From: Actinomycetota bacterium
GTDB taxonomy: Bacteria > Actinomycetota > AC-67
Reading direction: 5' to 3'
Length of the DNA: 5,555 bases
NCBI GenBank assembly: GCA_005883175.1
Contig: VAYV01000265.1
Coordinates: 3,187 to 8,741, forward strand
Shown: piece after piece, positions 1 to 4,700 of the stretch
Layout of the letters: each line of letters starts with the position of its first letter
Position numbering within the stretch: the first letter of the stretch is position 1
The notes under the pieces: model-generated
Told to the model about the DNA's origin: nothing
What the model saw: only the letters and a program-made list of their open reading frames with translations
Databases searched by the model: none
Made by a program: the position numbers and the translations under genes

Positions 1-5
1 CAAGC

Positions 6-398
6 GTGAGCCGCCGGCGCAGTATCTCGAAGATCCTTGCCGAGGCGCGCGCGAGGTTGGACCGGGTGGAGCCGGAGGACCTGGAGGCCGAGCAGGCAGC
101 CGGCGCGCTGGTCGTGGACACCAGGCCGTTCGAGCAACGAGAGCGGGACGGCCCGTTACCGGGGGCGGTGGTTATCGATCGGAACGTGCTCGAGTGGCGG
201 CTCGATCCCGCGAGCCCAAATGCGATCCCGGAGGCGAGCTACGAGCGGCGCGTCATCGTCGTCTGCAACGAGGGGTTCAGCTCGAGCCTCGCGGCAGCGA
301 CCCTGCGAGACATCGGCGTCGTGCGCGCGACCGACCTCGCCGGCGGGTTCCAGGCCTACGCGCGCTTGAAGACGAGCAAGAACTCAAGCACGCCGTGA
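6..398 (+). CDS. Rhodanese-like domain protein, single domain
   Basis: A 130-residue protein consisting of one rhodanese (sulfurtransferase) domain. Visible landmarks are the first core strand and turn ALVVDTRP (residues 34-41), the segment LPGAVVIDRNVLEWRLDP (51-68), and the active-site strand and loop VIVVCNEGFSSS (83-94) with the presumed persulfide-bearing Cys87, followed by the closing TDLAGGFQAY (109-118). The long insert with VLEWRLDPASP and the CNEG(F/Y)SSS loop are typical of a small actinobacterial rhodanese family. The loop lacks the Arg of classical thiosulfate sulfurtransferases, so the sulfur donor is unknown. It is probably cytoplasmic, with no signal peptide. The GTG at base 6 is the first available start, but only five upstream bases are visible, so a start outside the window is possible. 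The last 12 or so residues (RLKTSKNSSTP) lie beyond the conserved domain and are antisense to the end of the YceI gene. Confidence 0.86.
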   Translation: MSRRRSISKILAEARARLDRVEPEDLEAEQAAGALVVDTRPFEQRERDGPLPGAVVIDRNVLEWRLDPASPNAIPEASYERRVIVVCNEGFSSSLAAATLRDIGVVRATDLAGGFQAYARLKTSKNSSTP

Positions 399-1057
399 TC
401 CTGGGTCGTCGCCGGGCCGAAGCTTGGGTTCGGGATGTTCCAGTCAGCGAACGTGACCGGGATCTGGCCCGTCACTTGGATGCCATCGCGGGTGCGCTGT
501 CCTGTGATCGTGAACGTCACCGACTTCGACGTGCCGTGCATCGTGAGCACGCCGGTGGCTTGCGTCGAGGCTTGCATGCCGACCGACGGGATCGACGTCA
601 GCACGATCGGGTTCGAAAGCTTGAACGTCGCCGTCGGGTACGACGCCGTATCCATGATCCGTCCGTTGAACTGATTGTCGCGTCGCTGCTGGTCACTGGA
701 AACGGTCGTCATGTCGACGGTGAACGTCGCAGCGCTTACCGTCTTGCCCTCCATCGTGATCGATCCGGTGACGGAGCTCGTTCGGCCGGCCGCCGTGTTG
801 CTCTGCCCGAACAAGACTTCTTGCACGCGATAGCCGATCGTCGAGCCCGACGTCACCGTCCACGCCCCGTCGACACCTTGGGCCGACGTCGCGGTCGATG
901 ACGCCGCGCTTGCAGACGGCGAAGTCTTGGCGAGCGAGAGCGGCGCAGGCGCTTTGCTTTCGATGAAGTGGATGTAGACGAACGGTCCGCCGACGACGCC
1001 CACGCCCAGCACGAGCACGCCGGCCACGAGCCAGAACTTCCAGCTGCGACCTCTCAT
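356..1057 (-). CDS. YceI-like domain protein with N-terminal membrane anchor
   Basis: A 233-residue protein. Residues 1-7 are basic, residues 8-29 form one hydrophobic segment (signal anchor or uncleaved signal), residues 35-62 are a Ser/Ala/Thr-rich linker, and residues 63-232 are a YceI domain. Family landmarks are DGAWTV..GSTIGYRV (63-78), a basic-acidic stretch RRDNQFNGRIMDTASYPTATF (125-145), GVLTMHGTSKSVTF (169-182) and ADWNIPNPSFG (204-214). YceI domains are lipocalin-like beta-barrels that bind polyisoprenoid or other amphiphilic lipids, and this one should sit outside the membrane. The exact ligand cannot be told. The ATG at 1057 is preceded by a purine-rich ribosome binding site (GAAGGGG, about 6 nt upstream), which fixes the start. 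The 3' end overlaps the convergent rhodanese gene by 43 bp. A possible -10 box lies at 1088-1093. Confidence 0.93.
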   Translation of the reverse strand: MRGRSWKFWLVAGVLVLGVGVVGGPFVYIHFIESKAPAPLSLAKTSPSASAASSTATSAQGVDGAWTVTSGSTIGYRVQEVLFGQSNTAAGRTSSVTGSITMEGKTVSAATFTVDMTTVSSDQQRRDNQFNGRIMDTASYPTATFKLSNPIVLTSIPSVGMQASTQATGVLTMHGTSKSVTFTITGQRTRDGIQVTGQIPVTFADWNIPNPSFGPATTQDHGVLEFLLVFKRA

Positions 1058-1087
1058 CCGTTTCCCCTTCTGATCGTCACGGGCCGG

Positions 1088-1093
1088 ACTCTA
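1088..1093 (-). promoter_or_regulatory. Candidate -10 box of the YceI gene
   Basis: Read on the minus strand this is TAGAGT, which fits the actinobacterial TANNNT pattern. It would start transcription near base 1081, giving a leader of about 24 nt that still contains the ribosome binding site of the YceI gene. No convincing -35 hexamer is present at 17-18 nt spacing, so the call rests on the -10 match and its position only. Confidence 0.3.
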
Positions 1094-1098
1094 GAAGG

Positions 1099-1133
1099 CC
1101 GCCCTGTGGCGTTCCTGTGACGCCTCTGGGCGG
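1099..1133. repeat. Nested imperfect inverted repeat in the divergent spacer
   Basis: The outer arms are CCGCCC (1099-1104) and GGGCGG (1128-1133), a perfect 6-bp match. The inner arms are GGCGT (1108-1112) and ACGCC (1120-1124), a perfect 5-bp match. They are separated by symmetrical 3-nt internal loops (TGT and TCT), with a 7-nt apical loop. It lies between the divergent YceI and ThuA genes, with no run of T on either side. An operator for a dimeric regulator serving both genes, or a hairpin in a longer transcript, is more likely than a terminator, because no gene ends here. The pairing is directly visible; the role is inferred. Confidence 0.45.
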
Positions 1134-1165
1134 TATCTGGGAGTGTCGGCGCGACCTCGCTTCGC

Positions 1166-1171
1166 TACGCT
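1166..1171 (+). promoter_or_regulatory. Candidate leaderless -10 box of the ThuA lipoprotein gene
   Basis: TACGCT fits TANNNT and is followed by 7 nt before the ATG at 1179, so transcription would begin at or within a base of the start codon. No Shine-Dalgarno sequence is visible before 1179, which agrees with a leaderless mRNA. The -35 region is not recognisable. Any GC-rich sequence yields chance TANNNT matches, so the support is the exact spacing. Confidence 0.4.
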
Positions 1172-1178
1172 CCGGCCG

Positions 1179-1958
1179 ATGAAGCGCGCGGCGACCCTGC
1201 TCGTCGTTATCTCGATCGCGTTGACGAGCTGCTCACACGCCGCAAAGCCGTCCGCGACTGTAAGCACACGTTCTCTTCCGAGCATCCTCGTCTTCACGCG
1301 AACGCGCGGGTTTCACCACTCCTCGATCCCGGCGGCGATCGCTGCCATCAAGCAGCTCGGGCAGCGCAACGGGTTCGCGGTCGACGCGAGCGCCGATCCA
1401 TCGTTGTTCACCGACGCGCGGCTGGCTCGCTACAGAGCCGTCGCGTTCCTGCTCACGACCGGGGACGTGCTCGACGACGAGCAGCAAGCCGTCTTTCAGC
1501 GATACATCGAACACGGTGGTGGATTCGTCGGAGTTCACTCCGCGTCCGACACCGAGTACGGCTGGCCCTGGTACGGCGAGCTCGTCGGCGCGTTCTTCAA
1601 GAACCACCCGAAGATCCAGCGCGCGACCGTCCTCGTGCGCGACCGCACCCTCGCAGCAACGGCCGCGCTGCCGGAGCGATGGGTTCGTACCGACGAGTGG
1701 TACAACTTCCGCACCGATCCGACTCCGCACGTTCACGTCCTCCTCACCGTCGACGAAGCGACGTATACCGGCGGGACGATGGGCGCCGCTCACCCGATCG
1801 CGTGGTGCCATGACTTCGACGGCGGGCGCGCGTGGTACACGGCGATGGGGCACGCTTCGTCCGCGTACTCAGAGCCGATGTTTCTCTCCCACCTGCTGCG
1901 CGGGATCCTCTACGCGTCCAAGTTGGAGTCGACGGGATGTCCCCCGCCGCAGGTGTAA
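1179..1958 (+). CDS. ThuA-domain lipoprotein
   Basis: A 259-residue protein. Residues 1-18 form a lipoprotein signal peptide with basic MKR, a hydrophobic core and lipobox LTSC, so Cys18 would be lipidated and the protein held on the outer face of the membrane. Residues 34-247 are a ThuA-like domain (class I glutamine-amidotransferase-like fold). It shows the strand and turn ILVFTRTRGFHHSSIPAA (36-53), FVGVHSASD (116-124), TDEWYNF (171-177) and the closing PIAWCHDFDGGRAWYTAMGH (206-225). ThuA was named from trehalose utilisation, and related domains occur in secreted sugar-processing proteins, but the biochemical activity is poorly defined. An upstream in-frame GTG at 1143 would put 12 residues before the signal peptide. 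The ATG at 1179 is preferred because it gives a proper signal peptide and sits 7 nt after a -10-like box. No sugar transport or trehalose gene is adjacent. Confidence 0.92.
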   Translation: MKRAATLLVVISIALTSCSHAAKPSATVSTRSLPSILVFTRTRGFHHSSIPAAIAAIKQLGQRNGFAVDASADPSLFTDARLARYRAVAFLLTTGDVLDDEQQAVFQRYIEHGGGFVGVHSASDTEYGWPWYGELVGAFFKNHPKIQRATVLVRDRTLAATAALPERWVRTDEWYNFRTDPTPHVHVLLTVDEATYTGGTMGAAHPIAWCHDFDGGRAWYTAMGHASSAYSEPMFLSHLLRGILYASKLESTGCPPPQV

Positions 1959-1970
1959 GCGCCGCCGCAT

Positions 1971-1989
1971 CGGTCGTTCCCCCCGACCG
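1971..1989. repeat. Short inverted repeat between the ThuA and hydrolase genes
   Basis: Arms CGGTCG (1971-1976) and CGACCG (1984-1989) flank a 7-nt loop, 12 nt after the ThuA stop. It has no T-run and directly abuts the -10-like box of the next gene. It could be a weak 3' hairpin of the ThuA transcript or an operator over the -35 region of the hydrolase promoter. A 6-bp match in GC-rich DNA can also be chance. Confidence 0.3.
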
Positions 1990-1991
1990 GC

Positions 1992-1997
1992 GATAAT
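1992..1997 (+). promoter_or_regulatory. Candidate leaderless -10 box of the alpha/beta hydrolase gene
   Basis: GATAAT differs from TATAAT at one base and ends 6 nt before the ATG at 2004, so the transcript would start about at the A of the ATG. The intervening bases GGGCTC and the upstream sequence contain no usable Shine-Dalgarno sequence. This implies that the hydrolase is transcribed on its own rather than with the ThuA gene. No clear -35 hexamer is visible. Confidence 0.5.
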
Positions 1998-2003
1998 GGG
2001 CTC

Positions 2004-2924
2004 ATGGCCTCCACTGCAAGGATAGGTCGCTCGCGCACGGTCGATCTCGACGGCCGGATACATTTCGTCGATTTCAGCGGAGAAGGTCCCTCCGTGGTGC
2101 TCGTCCACGGGCTCGGCGGATCGCACGTGAACTGGCTCGCGGCGGGTCCGCTCCTTGCGCGCGTCGCGCGCGTCGTCGCGATCGATCTCGTCGCGTTCGG
2201 CCGGACACCTCCGGAGGGCCGCTCGGCATCCGTGGTCGCGAACGCCGAGCTGCTGGCACGATTCATCGGGTCCGAGATGAGCGGCTCCGCCGTGGTGGTT
2301 GGCAACTCGATGGGCGGGATGATCTCGCTCCTGACCGCCGCTCGGCATCCCGAGAACGTCGCCGGCCTGGTCTTGGTCGACGCCGCGCTCCCACGTCCGA
2401 GCTCGGCGACGATCGACGGAACCGTGGCAGTTGCTTTCGCCGCCTACGCGCTTCCCGGTCTGGGAGAGCTGTTCCTGCGCGCGCGCGCACGGCGGCTCGG
2501 CCCGGAACGCTTCGTTCACGAGATGCTGAATCTGGTGTGCGCGGATCCGACGCGCGTTCCGCCGGAACTCGTTGCGGCGCACGTCGCGTTCGCGCGCGAG
2601 CGATTCGAGACGATGCCGTGGGCCGACGCCGCGTTCCTCGAAGCTGCTCGATCGTTGATGGTTACGCTTGCGTGGAAGCGGCGGTTCGTGGCGTCGATCG
2701 ACTCGATCACGACCCCGGGGCTGATCCTTCAAGGCGCGCGCGACCGACTCGTACCGGTTGAGGCTGCGCGCGCGCTCGCGAAACGACGGCCCGACTGGAC
2801 GCTCGAGATCTACGAGGACGTGGGGCACGCCCCGCAGATGGAAGTTCCGGAGCGCTTCGCGTCTTCGGTTACGGGCTGGCTTGCCGGCGCGGGGAAAGCC
2901 GCGGCGTTCGCCGCGAACTCCTAG
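2004..2924 (+). CDS. Alpha/beta hydrolase fold protein
   Basis: A 306-residue protein with the complete alpha/beta hydrolase plan. The oxyanion-hole motif is VLVHGLGGS (32-40). The nucleophile elbow GNSMGG (100-105) places Ser102 as catalytic. The acid is Asp247 in GARDRLVP (244-251) and the base is His275 in DVGHAP (272-277). Residues of about 130-235 form a helical, Arg/Ala-rich cap region that would set substrate choice. No signal peptide is present, so it is presumably cytoplasmic. It resembles the broad group of esterases, lipases and C-C bond hydrolases; the sequence does not decide the substrate. It lies 45 bp after the ThuA gene with its own -10-like box. Its TAG stop lies in a CTAG palindrome shared with the restored stop of the convergent acyltransferase gene, which makes a link to acyl-lipid turnover attractive but unproven. 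Confidence 0.93.
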   Translation: MASTARIGRSRTVDLDGRIHFVDFSGEGPSVVLVHGLGGSHVNWLAAGPLLARVARVVAIDLVAFGRTPPEGRSASVVANAELLARFIGSEMSGSAVVVGNSMGGMISLLTAARHPENVAGLVLVDAALPRPSSATIDGTVAVAFAAYALPGLGELFLRARARRLGPERFVHEMLNLVCADPTRVPPELVAAHVAFARERFETMPWADAAFLEAARSLMVTLAWKRRFVASIDSITTPGLILQGARDRLVPVEAARALAKRRPDWTLEIYEDVGHAPQMEVPERFASSVTGWLAGAGKAAAFAANS

Positions 2925-4241
2925 ACGCCCGCCGCTTTCTTCAGATCCGACATCGCCGCCTGCAAGTGGTCGGGTGATCGCGACCATTAGCGCCATCGTC
3001 TCGGTGAGGTTCATCAGGGGGTACATCCCCTGCAGGCGCGCGCCGAGCAGGTACAGCGGCACCTGCGGGCCCGGCACATTCGTGACGACGATGTTCGCGA
3101 ATCGCTGGCGGACCGTGAGGCGCGCGGCCAGGGCGTGCAACGTGGGTGGTGCCCACCGGGTGAGGCCGACAAGCGACGCGGCCCCGATCGCCTGGCCGCT
3201 GTCCTTGAAGTGCTTCGTCGCCGCGGAGATGCGGTGCAGCCGCTCTTCGGGATCCATGTCCCCCACCGGCAGGTCGACGAAGAACATGGACACGCGGTTG
3301 CCGAGCGCCATCTTCTGCGACTCGTCGCGCGTCGACACGGGGACCATCGCGCGCATCGAGAGGTTCGCGGTGGACACGCCGCGAGCGATCAGCGCGCGGC
3401 GCAACGTACCCGCGACTCCGGCGAGGATGACGTCGTTCACCGTTCCTCCGAGTGCGTTCTTCACTGCCTTCGTGTCCGCGACCGGAACATCGGTGAAACT
3501 GAAACGGCGATTGGGACCGATGGGAACGTTGAACGGGCTGGGCGGCGCCATCCCCGAGCCGATCTGTTGCTGGAGCGCGCCGAGCACCGTGCCCACATGA
3601 CCCAGGACGGCCTTCGGCGCTCCGATTGCACCGGACGCTTGGTGCGCCATCGCCTCGATCGGGTGCGTGACCGAGTCCACCGCCCAGTGCCGTAGGAGCT
3701 CGAGCGTCGTCGGCTCTTTCTCCGGCGTCCACTCCTCGGGCTCGACGTCGCGCGCCGCAGGCGTGAAATCGAAAAGGACGCTCGCGATGTCCATCCCACT
3801 GATGCCGTCGATCAGCGCGTGATGCGTCTTCGAGTAGATCGCGATCTGCCCACCCTCGAGGCCTTCGATGAAATAGATCTCCCACAGCGGCTTCGTCCTG
3901 TCGAGCGGACGGGAGTGCACGCGCTGTACGAAGTCGGCGAGCTCCTTGTGGCCGCCCGGCGACGGGATCGATGCGCGCCTCATATGGAAGTCGATGTCGA
4001 AGCGCTCCTCGTCGGTCCACATCGGTCGCCCGACGTTGAACGGTAAGAAGGCGATCTTCTGGCGGAAGCGCGGCACGAGGTGCATCCGGCGGAGGACGTG
4101 CGCCTTGAAGTCGTCGAACAGAAGCGGCCCGTCCGGCTTCGTGGAAGGGTCGACGATCGAGACTCCGCCGACATGCATGTGCGCGGTCGGGCGCTCCATG
4201 TACAAGAACTGCGCGTCCAGCGCGGTCAGCCTGTCGGGCAT
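2921..4241 (-). CDS. Wax ester synthase/diacylglycerol acyltransferase (WS/DGAT), 3' end frameshifted
   Basis: The family esterifies acyl-CoA with long-chain alcohols or diacylglycerol to make wax esters or triacylglycerol. The N-terminus LTALDAQFLYMER (5-17), the RPLDRTKPLWE block (111-121), the catalytic HHALIDG (140-146, HHxxxDG motif with His141 as presumed base), VNDVILAGVAGTLRRAL (268-284), GNRVSMFFVDLP (314-325) and VTNVPGPQVPLYLLGA (386-401) are all intact. The main frame is normal to Ile422 (base 2976). The usual strand pair with its G(L)xADRD-like segment is then absent, and the terminal helix PDHLQAAMSDLKKAAGV plus stop reads in another frame (2974-2921). A deletion of roughly 60-75 bp whose length is not a multiple of three explains this. 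Unrepaired, the frame stays open to 1869 (790 codons) across the hydrolase and into the ThuA gene, and that tail is not protein-like. The gene is therefore either a recent pseudogene or carries an assembly error. The ATG at 4241 has a G-run and AAG ribosome binding site 5-11 nt upstream. Confidence 0.9.
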
Positions 4242-4267
4242 TTCTTCCCCCCGTTGTTTTGCGGGTG

Positions 4268-4296
4268 AGCATCCCTCTCATCGCCTCCGCTGGCAA
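4268..4296 (-). promoter_or_regulatory. Candidate promoter of the WS/DGAT gene
   Basis: On the minus strand TTGCCA (4296-4291) is followed after exactly 17 nt by GATGCT (4273-4268). The first differs from TTGACA at one base; the second is a weaker match to TATAAT. Transcription would start near 4261, leaving a leader of about 20 nt that contains the G-rich ribosome binding site of the acyltransferase gene. Confidence 0.33.
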
Positions 4297-4573
4297 CTTC
4301 GCGGCCGCGGTGAAGCAGTCGCGCGCTCCTCGTGCGTTGGCCGTGTCATCTGTCTCGAGCTGTGGAGCGAGAGCGAACTCCGGCGGAACGATCCCTCACC
4401 GACCCTCGCATGGTAGAGCACCTCGGCGGGGTCCAGTCCGTCTTCGGACCGATCGAGTTCAGGCACCCACCGGGCAACATCGAGCCGTCCGACGACTGTG
4501 TGCTCCAGCGTCAGTAGCACGCGGCCTGCTCGTTCCCCGCGGTTGCCTGTTCGCGCATAGCGCATTGGCACGA
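4297..4573. other. Spacer without a recognisable gene
   Basis: This is the middle of the 454-bp gap between the divergent acyltransferase and PKD-protein genes. Both strands are open here. On the minus strand, about 4380-4510 would read as a plausible-looking peptide (for example RVLLTLEHTVVGRLDV). On the plus strand, about 4410-4517 reads MVEHLGGVQSVFG and onward to a stop at 4515. Neither matches a family I recognise, neither has a ribosome binding site, and they are antisense to each other, so at most one could be real. A decayed gene fragment or plain intergenic DNA are both possible. I see no tRNA-like fold and no terminator. Confidence 0.35.
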
Positions 4574-4602
4574 TTGACCTTCTTGTCCGAAATGGTTTGG
4601 AT
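4574..4602 (+). promoter_or_regulatory. Candidate promoter of the secreted PKD-protein gene
   Basis: TTGACC (4574-4579) is a one-mismatch -35 hexamer. After 17 nt comes TTGGAT (4597-4602), a modest -10. A start near 4609 would put the strong hairpin at 4609-4628 at the extreme 5' end of the mRNA and give a leader of about 87 nt. The -35 match and spacing are good and the -10 is weak. Confidence 0.33.
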
Positions 4603-4608
4603 GGCAGG

Positions 4609-4690
4609 GCCGGCGTGAGGACGCCGGCTCAAACGGGGGACGTCGGGGCTGCACGGTTCCCACCCCGGATCGGGGCAGGGGGGGACCAGG
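4609..4690 (+). promoter_or_regulatory. Structured GC-rich 5' leader of the secreted PKD-protein gene
   Basis: The first element is a perfect 8-bp hairpin, GCCGGCGT (4609-4616), loop GAGG, ACGCCGGC (4621-4628). Further on, CCCCG (4663-4667) can pair either with CGGGG at 4644-4648 (14-nt loop) or with CGGGG at 4671-4675 (3-nt loop), and its Cs could also reach the G-run 4678-4684 that is the likely ribosome binding site. These pairings exclude each other, which is the form a translational switch or thermosensor would take. I tried to match it to c-di-GMP, c-di-AMP (ydaO) and other riboswitch cores and found no convincing consensus, so no ligand is proposed. GC-rich DNA can fold by chance. Confidence 0.38.
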
Positions 4691-4700
4691 CTCACGTGAG
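4691..4700. repeat. 10-bp perfect palindrome over the start codon
   Basis: CTCACGTGAG is a perfect palindrome that contains the GTG start codon (4696-4698) of the secreted PKD protein and a CACGTG core. It could be a binding site for a dimeric regulator or a chance feature. As RNA it is too tight to fold on itself but could dimerise. Confidence 0.35.

Noticed and set aside
194..901. A 235-codon plus-strand open frame
   Set aside because: It is the antisense shadow of the YceI gene, dominated by Arg and His, and overlaps the rhodanese gene in another frame.
1143..1178. GTG start at 1143 for the ThuA gene
   Set aside because: It would place 12 residues ahead of a textbook lipoprotein signal peptide. 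The ATG at 1179 fits both the signal peptide and the -10 spacing.
1233..1853. A 206-codon minus-strand open frame
   Set aside because: It is antisense to the ThuA lipoprotein, which has a lipobox and conserved blocks. The shadow has no recognisable features.
1971..1989. Rho-independent terminator after the ThuA gene
   Set aside because: The stem has only 6 bp and no T-run follows; it runs directly into the next promoter.
2758..3600. A 280-codon plus-strand open frame
   Set aside because: It runs out of frame through the hydrolase end and antisense through the acyltransferase, with a low-complexity Arg/Pro/Ser composition.
2941..4296. A 451-codon open frame on the minus strand overlapping the acyltransferase
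   Set aside because: It is an out-of-frame reading of the WS/DGAT gene, rich in Arg, Ala and Gly with no domain pattern. The other frame carries HHxxxDG and all family blocks.
4609..4690. Known riboswitch (c-di-GMP-I or ydaO c-di-AMP type) before the PKD gene
   Set aside because: Isolated G-rich stretches look similar, but the conserved core sequences of these classes cannot be found, so no class is assigned.
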